From Stappia stellulata (GTDB taxonomy: Bacteria > Pseudomonadota > Alphaproteobacteria > Rhizobiales > Stappiaceae): 64,000 nucleotides of DNA. Each line of letters opens with the position of its first letter. Position 1 is the first letter of the stretch. The notes below the pieces were generated by a model that was given only the letters and a program-made list of their open reading frames with translations, did not search any database and had not been told where the DNA came from. Below, piece after piece: positions 36,435 through 44,741 of this stretch. The stretch spans positions 99,888-163,887 of the forward strand of contig NZ_JAIVMF010000010.1 in NCBI RefSeq assembly GCF_020176715.1, read 5' to 3'. The translations under genes were made by a program, and so were the position numbers.

Positions 36435-36518
36435 GGCTTTGGCAGATCACGGGTCCGGCCAGGCGCCGGCCTCGCGGTGTGGTGGCGCGGCGCCGGCCGC
36501 GGGACGGAGCCGGATACG

Positions 36519-36546
36519 AAAAGAGGCCGGACTGATGCCCGGCCTC
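36519..36546 (-). terminator. Intrinsic terminator of the cytochrome c gene
   Basis: On the minus strand GAGGCCGG-GCATCAGT-CCGGCCTC is followed by TTTTCG. The stem has eight perfect pairs and the structure starts about 37 bases after the cytochrome c stop codon. Confidence 0.75.
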
Positions 36547-36582
36547 GAAAGTCTTGGACACGACCGCCTGAGGCGGTCTGCG

Positions 36583-36984
36583 TCACTTCATGGTGCCGTC
36601 GGCATTGAACTGCGCCAGATAGGCAATGACGTCGCGCCGATCGTCTTCCTTGCGCAGCTTGAAGGCCATCTTCGACCGGCCGCCGAGGAACTTGCTCGGA
36701 TCTTCGAGATAGGCGAACAGCTCGTCTGCGTCCCACTCGCCGGTGGTTTCGGCATGTTCTTCCGCGGCCTTGGAGTACTTGTAGTCCTCGACGCCGGCGG
36801 CCATGCGGCCGACAACGCCGTTCAGCTGCGGGCCGACCTTGTTGCGGGCGTCTTCGCCAACGGCATGGCAGGCCTGGCACTTGCGGAACACTTTTTCACC
36901 GGCGGCAGCGTCGCCTTCCTGGGCGTAGGCGTTCGCGGACATGGCCATGACGGCGGCGCCAGCAAGCAACATAAGACGTTTCAT
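36583..36984 (-). CDS. Class I cytochrome c (c2/c550-like)
   Basis: A 133-residue periplasmic protein with a signal peptide cleaved near AYA-QEG (residue 21). Heme attachment is CQACH (36-40) and the axial methionine is probably Met106 in SKMAFK. VGPQLNGVVGR (50-60) is the hallmark of cytochrome c2/c550. It carries single electrons between periplasmic oxidoreductases and a terminal oxidase. It is transcribed alone with its own terminator, opposite to DUF3422. Proximity to glcDEF might mean a role in hydroxy-acid oxidation, but this is speculative. Confidence 0.93.
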   Translation of the reverse strand: MKRLMLLAGAAVMAMSANAYAQEGDAAAGEKVFRKCQACHAVGEDARNKVGPQLNGVVGRMAAGVEDYKYSKAAEEHAETTGEWDADELFAYLEDPSKFLGGRSKMAFKLRKEDDRRDVIAYLAQFNADGTMK

Positions 36985-37143
36985 ACGTTTCTCTCCCGAG
37001 ATTCTCGTTTGCTACAGGTGGGACCGATCGTGCCCGAATTCCTGACTCCTGTACGGGTGAACACTAACACGATCTTGCGCGACGTCACCCCTGACGGGCA
37101 TTTTGTCGCATTGGATTCCTGCCAGAATGCGGCTGGCAAACGG

Positions 37144-38094
37144 TCATTCCGCGGCAGCCGCCTCAGCCTCCGGCAAGGTCAGCCAATCGTCCAGCCCCTG
37201 GTCCCAATACGGAGCCGGCCCATAGAGTTTGGCGAGGAAGTCGATGAACACCCGCACCTTGGCGGGCAGAAAACGCCGGCTCGGATAGACCGCGTGGAGG
37301 CCGACGTTCTTCGAGGCGCGATAGTGCGGCAGGACGATGCGCAGCTTGCCTTCCCGCAGCTCCGGGCCGATGTCCCAGGTGGAGCGAAGCGCCACGCCGA
37401 GCCCGGCCAGAAGCGCCTCGCGCACGACCTCGCTGGAGTTCGTGCGGATCGGACCGCCGGTGCGCAGCATCTCCGTGCCCTGAGGACCCGACAGGCGCCA
37501 GACGTCCTGCTGCGTTGTCGCGAGGCAGGCGTGGTTGGCCTGCAGGTCTTCCACCGAAACGGGAGCGCCGGCGCGCTTCAGATAGTCCGGCGCGGCGCAC
37601 AGGATGCGGTGAACCGGCGCCAGTCGGCGCGCCACCAGGCTGCTGTCTTCCAGCTCGGCGATGCGGATCGCCAGGTCGTAGCCCTCGCCGACGATGTCGA
37701 TGAGTTCGTCGGACAGGTCGAGATTGACGGACAAGTCGGGATTGTCGGCGAGAAAGGCCGCCAGATGCGGCGCGATATGCATGCGACCGAAAGAGGTCGG
37801 CGCGCTCACCTTCAGCGTGCCGCGCGCGATCGCCGACCGGCGGGACACGAAGGCTTCCGCCTCTTCGACCGAGGCGAGTATCGCGACGACGCGTTTGTAA
37901 TAACCCTGTCCGGCTTCCGTGAGCGCGAGCTGGCGGGTGGTGCGTTGAAGAAGCCGCGTGCCCAAGCGGTCTTCGAGCCGTCGAAGTCGTTTCGAGACGA
38001 CCGCGGGCGAAAGACCCATTTCCCGGCCGGCCGCGGACATGCTCCCGGCTCCAACCACGCGCGCGAAGATTTCCATGTCGGGAAAACTGCTCAT
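37144..38094 (-). CDS. LysR-family transcriptional regulator (glc-divergent)
   Basis: A 316-residue LysR protein of the CrgA/YafC-like subgroup. The HTH contains SMSAAGREMGLSPAVVSKRLRR (first part near 18). The effector domain has VSAPTSFGRMHIAPHLAAFL at about 96-115, typical of that subgroup. The ATG at 38094 was chosen; a TTG two codons upstream is possible. It is divergent from glcD across 197 bases, so control of glcDEF by glycolate or D-lactate is the natural inference. It is unrelated in position to the lut GntR regulator. Confidence 0.92.
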   Translation of the reverse strand: MSSFPDMEIFARVVGAGSMSAAGREMGLSPAVVSKRLRRLEDRLGTRLLQRTTRQLALTEAGQGYYKRVVAILASVEEAEAFVSRRSAIARGTLKVSAPTSFGRMHIAPHLAAFLADNPDLSVNLDLSDELIDIVGEGYDLAIRIAELEDSSLVARRLAPVHRILCAAPDYLKRAGAPVSVEDLQANHACLATTQQDVWRLSGPQGTEMLRTGGPIRTNSSEVVREALLAGLGVALRSTWDIGPELREGKLRIVLPHYRASKNVGLHAVYPSRRFLPAKVRVFIDFLAKLYGPAPYWDQGLDDWLTLPEAEAAAAE

Positions 38095-38291
38095 TTTCAA
38101 CGCACCGGAATTTGTTTTTCTCTGGCTTCAACGATTTATGGACAAAGCCGGGTCTGCCAAGGTCGTGAACGCTCTTACCCTCGACGAAGTCCGGAATTGG
38201 CCCATACTGGTCTCTATTGGGTGTGTACGCGCACAAAAAGCGGGCGGATTTGTTTTCGTCACAGCAAAAATGTATCAGGGAGGATCGCTCG

Positions 38292-39788
38292 ATGAGCGGG
38301 ATAGTCATGCCCCGGCCCGACGACGAGGTCTTGGCGCGCCGCGGCGAGATCGTTGCGGCACTCAAGCGGCTGGTGCCCGGGGAGGGGGTCATCGACGCCG
38401 CCGTCGAGATGCGCGCCTACGAAAGCGACGCGCTGACGGCCTACCGGCAGCTTCCGCTGGTCGTCGTGCTGCCCGAGACGGTCGAGCAGGTCTCCGCCGT
38501 CTTGCGTTATTGCCACGAGAACAGCGTCAAAGTGGTCCCGCGCGGGGCGGGCACGTCGCTGTCCGGCGGGGCGCTTCCGGTCGGCGACGGCGTGCTGCTG
38601 TCGATGATGAAGTTCAACCAGGTTCTGGACATCGACCCGGCGAACCGGGCGGCCGTTGTCCAGCCCGGCGTTACCAACCTCGGCATCACCCGCGCGGTGG
38701 AGCATCTGGGCTTTTATTACGCGCCGGATCCCTCCTCGCAGATCGCCTGTTCCATCGGCGGCAACATCGCGGAAAATTCCGGCGGCGTGCATTGCCTCAA
38801 ATACGGCCTGACCACCAACAACGTGCTGGGGCTGGAAATGGTGCTGGTCACCGGCGAGGTGATCCGGCTCGGCGGCAAGCATCTCGACGCCGAAGGCTAT
38901 GACATCCTGGCGCTGATGACCGGGTCGGAAGGGCTTTTGGGCGTCGTCACCGAGGTCACCGTGCGCATCCTGCAAAAGCCGGAGACGGCGCGCGCGGCGC
39001 TGATCGGCTTTCCCACCAGCGAGGACGGCGGCCAATGCGTCGCCGACATCATCGGCGCCGGCATCATCCCCGGCGGCATGGAGATGATGGACGAACTGGC
39101 GATCAACGCGGCGGAGGACTTCGTCAACGCCGGCTATCCGCGCGACGCCGGCGCGCTGCTGATCGTCGAGCTCGACGGCCCGGAAGCCGAGGTCGATTAC
39201 CTGCTCGGCGAGATTGAGGCGATCGCCCGGCGCAACAAGGCCAGTTCGCTGCGCGTCTCCACCAGCGAGGAGGAGCGCAACACCTTCTGGGCGGGACGCA
39301 AGGCGGCCTTTCCCGCTGTCGGGCGGATCTCGCCCGATTATCTTTGCATGGACGGCACCATCCCGCGCAAGGCCCTGCCGGAAGTGCTGACGCGCATGCG
39401 TGCGCTCGGCGAGACACACGGGCTGCGCTGTGCCAACGTCTTCCATGCCGGCGACGGAAACCTGCATCCGCTTATTCTCTATGATGCCAACCAGCCGGGG
39501 CAGCTTGAGGCGGCCGAGGCCTTCGGGGCCGATATCCTCAAGCTGTGCGTGGAGTTCGACGGTGTGCTCACCGGCGAGCACGGCGTCGGCATCGAAAAGC
39601 GCGACCTGATGCCGGAGATGTTCACCGAGGACGATCTGAAGCAGCAGCAGCGGGTCAAATGCGCCTTCGATCCCAAGCAGTTGCTAAATCCCGGGAAGGT
39701 GTTTCCCGTGCTGCACCGCTGCGCCGAGCTCGGCCGCATGCATGTGCACAAGGGGCAGTTGCCGTTTCCCGACATTCCCAGGTTCTGA
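38292..39788 (+). CDS. glcD: Glycolate oxidase subunit GlcD (FAD-linked)
   Basis: A 498-residue FAD-dependent oxidase. The FAD_binding_4 motif VPRGAGTSLSGGALPVG lies near 75-91, with GGNIAENSGGVHCLKYG near 156-172. The C-terminal FAD-oxidase domain carries NVFHAGDGNLHP, whose histidines help coordinate the active site, and a late GEHGVGIEKRD. GlcD oxidises glycolate, and often D-lactate, together with GlcE and GlcF. The start at 38292 follows AGGGAGG. glcE follows after 11 bases. Length equals the E. coli protein (499). Confidence 0.95.
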   Translation: MSGIVMPRPDDEVLARRGEIVAALKRLVPGEGVIDAAVEMRAYESDALTAYRQLPLVVVLPETVEQVSAVLRYCHENSVKVVPRGAGTSLSGGALPVGDGVLLSMMKFNQVLDIDPANRAAVVQPGVTNLGITRAVEHLGFYYAPDPSSQIACSIGGNIAENSGGVHCLKYGLTTNNVLGLEMVLVTGEVIRLGGKHLDAEGYDILALMTGSEGLLGVVTEVTVRILQKPETARAALIGFPTSEDGGQCVADIIGAGIIPGGMEMMDELAINAAEDFVNAGYPRDAGALLIVELDGPEAEVDYLLGEIEAIARRNKASSLRVSTSEEERNTFWAGRKAAFPAVGRISPDYLCMDGTIPRKALPEVLTRMRALGETHGLRCANVFHAGDGNLHPLILYDANQPGQLEAAEAFGADILKLCVEFDGVLTGEHGVGIEKRDLMPEMFTEDDLKQQQRVKCAFDPKQLLNPGKVFPVLHRCAELGRMHVHKGQLPFPDIPRF

Positions 39789-39799
39789 AGGCTCAGTCG

Positions 39800-41011
39800 A
39801 TGTCAGATACACTGTCACCGCGCAGCGCGGACGAGGTTCGCGAAGCCGTGCAATGGGCGGCAGCCGAGGAGCAGCCGCTGGAGGTTCTCGGAACCGGCTC
39901 GAAGCGTGCGCTCGGGCGACCGGTTCAGGCGGCTCATGCGCTGGATCTCTCCGCGCTCTCCGGCATCATGCTCTACGAGCCGGCCGAACTGGTGATTTCC
40001 GCGCTTGCCGGAACGCCGCTTGCCGAAATCGAGGCAGCACTTGACGCGCACAACCAGGAGCTCGCCTTCGACCCGATCGACTATGGCGCGCTGCTCGGCC
40101 ACGCTCCGGGTGCGGGAACCGTGGGCGGAATGATCGGCGCCAATCTCGCCGGCTCCAAGCGGCTGAAATTCGGCGCCGCGCGCGACCATATCCTCGGCAT
40201 GGAAGCGGTCTCGGGCCGGGGCGAGATCTTCAAGTCCGGTGGCCGCGTCGTGAAGAATGTGACCGGCTACGATCTGCCGCGCACGCTGACCGGCTCCTGG
40301 GGGACGCTTGCGGTCGCGACCCGGATCACGCTGAAGGTGCAGCCAAGGGCGGAGATGGAAGCGACCTTCGTCATTTCGGGGTTGAACCCGCGCGAGGCGA
40401 CGCAGGCGATGACCGCGGCGATGGGATCCTCCGCCGAGGTTTCGGCCGCGGCGCATCTTCCGCCGGAGATCGCCGCCGTGCTGTCGGCGCACGGCCACGC
40501 GCTGAGCGGGGCGGCGACGCTTCTGCGCCTGGAGGGCTTTGCCTCCTCCGTCGACTATCGCTTTGCCGCGCTCAAGGCGCTGCTGCAGGTCGGCGGGACG
40601 GTCTCGCGGCTCGAGGCGGAGGCCTCGCGCGCGCTATGGCGGGACGTGCGCGATTGCCGGGCGTTTGCGGGAACGGACGAGCATGTGTGGCGGATTTCCG
40701 TGGCGCCGACAGCCGGAGCCGATTTCATCGCGCGGGTGCAGGCGGCGTTTGCCTGCCAGGCCTATTGCGACTGGTCGGGCGGTCTGGTCTGGCTGGCGGT
40801 GTCGGGAGAGGATCCGCAGGCGGATGCCGTGCGCGCGGCCGTGGCTGACGTGGGCGGCGGGCATGCGATGCTGGTGCGCGCGCCGGCGCCCCTCCGCACC
40901 GCCGTTGCGGTGTTCCAGCCGCAGCCTGAGGCGCTTGCCGCCTTGTCCGCGCGGATCAAGGCGCAGTTCGATCCGCACGGCGTGCTCAACCCCGGACGGA
41001 TGGGGTCGTGA
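39800..41011 (+). CDS. glcE: Glycolate oxidase subunit GlcE
   Basis: A 403-residue FAD-binding subunit. The flavin-binding region is reduced relative to GlcD but recognisable: LEVLGTGSKRALGRPV near 28-43 and GTVGGMIGANLAGSKRLKFG near 111-130. VKNVTGYDLPRTLTGSWGTL is a GlcE hallmark. It pairs with GlcD and GlcF at the inner membrane. The start at 39800 fits the family N-terminus. The next glc gene, glcF, is about 900 bases away instead of adjacent. Confidence 0.94.
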   Translation: MSDTLSPRSADEVREAVQWAAAEEQPLEVLGTGSKRALGRPVQAAHALDLSALSGIMLYEPAELVISALAGTPLAEIEAALDAHNQELAFDPIDYGALLGHAPGAGTVGGMIGANLAGSKRLKFGAARDHILGMEAVSGRGEIFKSGGRVVKNVTGYDLPRTLTGSWGTLAVATRITLKVQPRAEMEATFVISGLNPREATQAMTAAMGSSAEVSAAAHLPPEIAAVLSAHGHALSGAATLLRLEGFASSVDYRFAALKALLQVGGTVSRLEAEASRALWRDVRDCRAFAGTDEHVWRISVAPTAGADFIARVQAAFACQAYCDWSGGLVWLAVSGEDPQADAVRAAVADVGGGHAMLVRAPAPLRTAVAVFQPQPEALAALSARIKAQFDPHGVLNPGRMGS

Positions 41012-41120
41012 GGAGATGAGGGGATCGACGGCTTCCGGCGGGCGCGCAGCCCCAACGCTGCGCGATGCCTGGTTCGAGACGGTCCGCGCCGGGGCGGCGC
41101 GGACCCGTGCCGGCTCCGGT

Positions 41121-41762
41121 TCAGGAGGTTTTTTTCTTCAGCCCGGCGTTGCATTGGACCGGCACCTGATAGGTCATGCCGTCGCGCTGGTTGGTCGTGG
41201 TCTTGATCGACCATGTGTTGTTCTTGGCCTTGTTCTTGCGGGCAGCGACCGCGTCGAGCTCGAAATAGGCGCGGGCGCTGACGGTCCAGGTCTTGAGAAG
41301 AACGGCGGACTTCCGCAGGCCCTTGGCCCTCTGGTTGGTCAGGTTGATCTCGCAGGCCTGTTTCGGCGACGGCCCCTGCCAGGCGGTCTTGGCGGTCGGC
41401 ACGACCGGGCTGACGTTGAGGGTCACGGTGCGCCGGGTGCCCGAACCGACATCGCGGTTGGCGAAGGACCGGCTCCACTTGCCGCCGTCGCCCTCGAAGT
41501 AGAGGACGCCCTTGAAGGCGCCGAGCTTCATGGCGACGATGCGCTCGCCGCTGGTGGCGCGGGCATGCAGCTTCAGCAGGAACCGGTGGCCGGAACTCTT
41601 GATCTTCGTATAGCCGCCGGCATCGGCCGAGACTTCGATCGGGACGGCATCGATGCCGTCTTTCGTGAGGCTCACGGTCTCGATCCAGTCCTTGGCCGAA
41701 GCCGCGGAAACGAGCGAAACGACAAGCGTGGATGCGATTAGGATTGTCCGGGTCGTGTGCAT
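41121..41762 (-). CDS. Secreted hypothetical protein lying antisense between glcE and glcF
   Basis: A 213-residue protein with a clear signal peptide (MHTTRTILIASTLVVSLVSAASA, cleavage near 23). The mature part is lysine-rich with predicted beta-strands, ends in a basic KKKTS tail and holds one cysteine pair (near 153 and 207: KQACEIN, PVQCNAG) that could form a disulfide. I do not recognise a family. The ATG at 41762 was chosen because it starts the signal peptide; the frame is open 45 bases further up. It is convergent with glcE and divergent from glcF, so it is not part of the glc operon. Confidence 0.75.
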   Translation of the reverse strand: MHTTRTILIASTLVVSLVSAASAKDWIETVSLTKDGIDAVPIEVSADAGGYTKIKSSGHRFLLKLHARATSGERIVAMKLGAFKGVLYFEGDGGKWSRSFANRDVGSGTRRTVTLNVSPVVPTAKTAWQGPSPKQACEINLTNQRAKGLRKSAVLLKTWTVSARAYFELDAVAARKNKAKNNTWSIKTTTNQRDGMTYQVPVQCNAGLKKKTS

Positions 41763-41908
41763 CGAAAACACTCCAAGGCGTTTGTGTGTGCCTCGCCTTG
41801 GAAACAAGCCTTAGGGCAAGCCGCCTGAACGCACTGTGACGCAGATCTCAATCCGGCGTTCATGTTCGACAAACGCCGCAATCGTCGATGGAAGAGGAAC
41901 AGGGTCGG

Positions 41909-43267
41909 ATGCAGACGAATTTCTCGATTCACCAGCTGGCCGATCCGCATGTCGCGGAATCCGAGAAGATCCTGCGCAAATGCGTGCACTGCGGCTTTTG
42001 CACGGCCACCTGCCCGACCTTCGCGCTTCTGGGCGATGAACTCGACAGCCCGCGCGGCCGCATCTACCTGATCAAGGAGATGCTGGAGAACGACCGGCCG
42101 GCCGACGCGCGCACGGTGAAACACATCGACCGCTGCCTGTCGTGCCTGTCCTGCATGACGACCTGTCCCTCCGGCGTCCACTACATGCATCTTGTCGATC
42201 ATGCGCGCGCGCATATCGACAAGACCTATCGCCGACCGCTGGCGGACCGGGCGTTGCGCGAGCTTCTGGCCTTCGTGCTGCCCAAACCCGACCGCTTCCG
42301 CCTGTCGCTGGTCGCGGCCTTCTTTGCCCGTCCTTTCGCCGGGGCGCTGAAGGCTGCCGGCGGACCGCTGAAGCAGATGGGGGCGATGCTGGAGCTTGCG
42401 CCGGCCAGAGCACCGGCACGCTCGCGCATGGAAGGTCCGGCGACATTTGCGGCCGAAACGCCGGCCCGCGCCGGGCGCGTGGCGCTTCTGTCCGGCTGCG
42501 CCCAGCCGGTGCTTGCCCCGCATATCAACGATGCGACGATCCGGCTGCTGACGCGAAAGGGCGTTGACGTGGTGCTGCCGAAGGGCGAGGGCTGCTGCGG
42601 CGCGCTGGTGCATCACATGGGCAAGGAGGAGCGGGCGCTTGCCGATGCCAGGCGCAATGTCGACGCCTGGACGGCGGAGATCGAGGGGGAGGGCCTGGAC
42701 GCGATCCTGATCACGGCGTCGGGCTGCGGCACCACGGTCAAGGACTACGGCTTCATGCTGCGCGGCGATCCGGCCTATGCAGAAAAGGCCGCGCGGGTAT
42801 CGGCGCTGGCCAAGGACATCACCGAATATCTGGCGACGCTGTCGCTCGGCGATCCGGTCGCGGCGCCCGATCTCACGGTTGCCTATCATTCGGCCTGTTC
42901 GATGCAGCACGGGCAGAAGATCACCCGCCAGCCCAAGGACCTGCTGAAAGCGGCGGGCTTTGCGGTGCGCGACGTGCCGGAAGGGCATCTGTGCTGCGGG
43001 TCTGCTGGCACCTACAACATCCTGCAGCCAGATCTCGCGCGCCGGCTGCGCGACCGCAAGGTCGCCAACATCGAGGCGACGCGGCCCGACCTTATCGCCA
43101 CCGGCAACATCGGCTGCATGACGCAGATCGGCGGTGGCACGGAGGTTCCCGTGGTGCACACGGTCGAGCTGCTCGACTGGGTGTATGGCGGTCCCGTCCC
43201 TGTGACAATTGCCGAGACGCCGCTTGCCGGGCGCACGGTGCCGCGCGTGCAGGAAGCGGCCGGGTAG
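41909..43267 (+). CDS. glcF: Glycolate oxidase iron-sulfur subunit GlcF
   Basis: A 452-residue protein with two N-terminal [4Fe-4S] motifs, cysteines 25, 28, 31, 35 and 76, 79, 82, 86. Two CCG domains follow (GEGCCGALVHH near 232 and HLCCGSAGTYN near 360). It passes electrons from GlcDE to quinone. MQTNFSIHQLADP is the standard GlcF start, so 41909 is preferred over the in-frame ATG at 41888. Because an antisense gene separates it from glcE, it may need its own promoter in the 146 bases before 41909. Confidence 0.94.
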   Translation: MQTNFSIHQLADPHVAESEKILRKCVHCGFCTATCPTFALLGDELDSPRGRIYLIKEMLENDRPADARTVKHIDRCLSCLSCMTTCPSGVHYMHLVDHARAHIDKTYRRPLADRALRELLAFVLPKPDRFRLSLVAAFFARPFAGALKAAGGPLKQMGAMLELAPARAPARSRMEGPATFAAETPARAGRVALLSGCAQPVLAPHINDATIRLLTRKGVDVVLPKGEGCCGALVHHMGKEERALADARRNVDAWTAEIEGEGLDAILITASGCGTTVKDYGFMLRGDPAYAEKAARVSALAKDITEYLATLSLGDPVAAPDLTVAYHSACSMQHGQKITRQPKDLLKAAGFAVRDVPEGHLCCGSAGTYNILQPDLARRLRDRKVANIEATRPDLIATGNIGCMTQIGGGTEVPVVHTVELLDWVYGGPVPVTIAETPLAGRTVPRVQEAAG

Positions 43268-43270
43268 CCC

Positions 43271-43762
43271 TCAGTTTTTCTTGATGCGGTAGCTCTCGTG
43301 GCAGGACTTGCAGGTCTGGCCCATGGCCTTGAGCGCCTGACGGAGCGCGCTGCGGTCGAGGTCGTCGGGGTCGGTCTCGGCAAGGTCGACCGCCGCAGTC
43401 GCCAGGGCATCCGACTTGGCCTGGAAGTCATCGAAATCCGTCCAGATCTCCGCGCGCGCCTCGCTCAACTCCGACAGGCTTCCTTCGGGAAACTGGTCGG
43501 GAAACAGCTTGGCATGCTCGGCGACCCGGGATCCAATCTCCCGTGCGGCATCCGCATCGACCTTGTCCGACTTCACCATGGCGGCGAGCGCCTTCATGTC
43601 CCTGGCAATCTCCGACATGGTGTCCATGCGCTCCTTGACGATGCCGGTTGCGCCCTGATGCGCGACCGCCGACACGGTGGCAAGGCCAAGGGTTAAGGCG
43701 AGGGCGCAGGCCGCAACGCGCGCCGGGCCGGTCTTGAACATCGAAAGCGGGGCAAATCGCAT
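43271..43762 (-). CDS. Class II cytochrome c (cytochrome c'/c556 type)
   Basis: A 163-residue periplasmic cytochrome. The signal region spans about 12-34 (ending SAVAHQ). The mature four-helix bundle ends with the heme site CKSCH (151-155) followed by ESYRIKK, typical of class II. Met46 in ERMDTM is the likely sixth ligand, favouring c556 over the five-coordinate c' form. It converges on glcF with three bases between the stops. Members function in electron transfer or NO binding. The start could also be Met8. Confidence 0.9.
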   Translation of the reverse strand: MRFAPLSMFKTGPARVAACALALTLGLATVSAVAHQGATGIVKERMDTMSEIARDMKALAAMVKSDKVDADAAREIGSRVAEHAKLFPDQFPEGSLSELSEARAEIWTDFDDFQAKSDALATAAVDLAETDPDDLDRSALRQALKAMGQTCKSCHESYRIKKN

Positions 43763-43834
43763 CGGCTGCGGGACTCCCTGTGCAAAGTGAGTGTTTTTAC
43801 GTGGATGACGCAGCGGCAGGATGCAGGAGGCCGC

Positions 43835-44569
43835 TCAATTTCGCAAGACCGCGACCGACGCGACGGGGGACGGCGGGTCGGGTAACAGCATCGTCGTATG
43901 CACCAAATGCGTATAGGCGATGTTCAACAGGGACACCGCGATCAACAGGGCGATCACAACGCCGAGCGATACGGGCGCGCAGAGCTTTTGCTTGAGATAT
44001 GCGAGCGTCGCGACGAAGGCGGCGGCCGGCTGTTCTGCGGAGGGCGGGCTGGCGACATCCGCCGCCGGCGGCAAGGGCGGCACGCTCGTGTCTGATGCGG
44101 CGGAGCGACTGACGGTCTGGTTCGCCTGCGCCGCTGCCGGTTCCTGCGCGCGCCCGCTGGAGCTGTCGGAAGACGGGGGTTTGCGGCGGATCTCGAGCGT
44201 ATAGCCAACGTTGGCGAGATGAATATGGACGGGCTCGGCGGCGCCATCGCCGGCAAAATGCTTGCGCAGAACGTTGCGCAGCCGGGAGGCATTGACGCGC
44301 ACAATCGGATTGGAGCGGGGATTGAAGCCGTCACGCTGGTCGAAAACCGCACCCGCGATCACCGGCTCGCTCAGGGCGTCGGGCGTCGCGTCAAGATGGA
44401 CGTTGACGAGGTAAGCCAGCAGGCGGCTGATCTTCGGCGCGCGCGCGAGCGCCGGGGCGGACAGAAGGCGCTGAAGGGCGGCACGTATCTCGTCGGCCGT
44501 CAGCGGTTCCACATCCCCGGTGTCTTTCGCGACCGCGATGCGATCACGACCTGCCTCCTGCGTCGCCAT
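43835..44569 (-). CDS. Membrane-anchored winged-helix protein, apparently truncated
   Basis: A 244-residue protein. Residues 22-128 resemble the winged-helix domain found at the N-terminus of CadC-like and TolB-like adenylate-cyclase-type proteins: RLLAYLVNVHLD, then FNPRSNPIVRVNASRLRNVLRKHF and ANVGYTLEI. A proline/alanine/serine-rich linker (130-185) leads to one TM helix at 198-220. The protein stops at PPSPVASVAVLRN. Related proteins read SVAVLPF at this point and continue into a long periplasmic TolB-like or TPR domain, so the C-terminal part seems lost. Function is unknown; a membrane-tethered regulator is inferred. Confidence 0.78.
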   Translation of the reverse strand: MATQEAGRDRIAVAKDTGDVEPLTADEIRAALQRLLSAPALARAPKISRLLAYLVNVHLDATPDALSEPVIAGAVFDQRDGFNPRSNPIVRVNASRLRNVLRKHFAGDGAAEPVHIHLANVGYTLEIRRKPPSSDSSSGRAQEPAAAQANQTVSRSAASDTSVPPLPPAADVASPPSAEQPAAAFVATLAYLKQKLCAPVSLGVVIALLIAVSLLNIAYTHLVHTTMLLPDPPSPVASVAVLRN

Positions 44570-44649
44570 AAGCCCCCCGATAATGGCGTAAACCTGCCAA
44601 ACGCGTCTGCCACGGGTAAACTATAGGGATTTTTCACAATGGCGCAAAC

Positions 44650-44674
44650 CGCCAGACGCATGGCGCGTCAGGCG
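44650..44674 (-). terminator. Hairpin downstream of the L,D-transpeptidase gene
   Basis: The stem CGCC-A-GACGC / GCGTC-A-GGCG has nine pairs around one A-A mismatch and the loop ATGGC. Read on the minus strand it lies about 70 bases after the transpeptidase stop and is followed by GGTTTGCGCC. It is a plausible terminator without a strong T-run. Confidence 0.4.
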
Positions 44675-44741
44675 ATTTCGGTGCAGGTTGCAGGCGGGCG
44701 CGCCTGAACGTCCGGTCCGTGCGGCGACGATCGGGTCCTGT

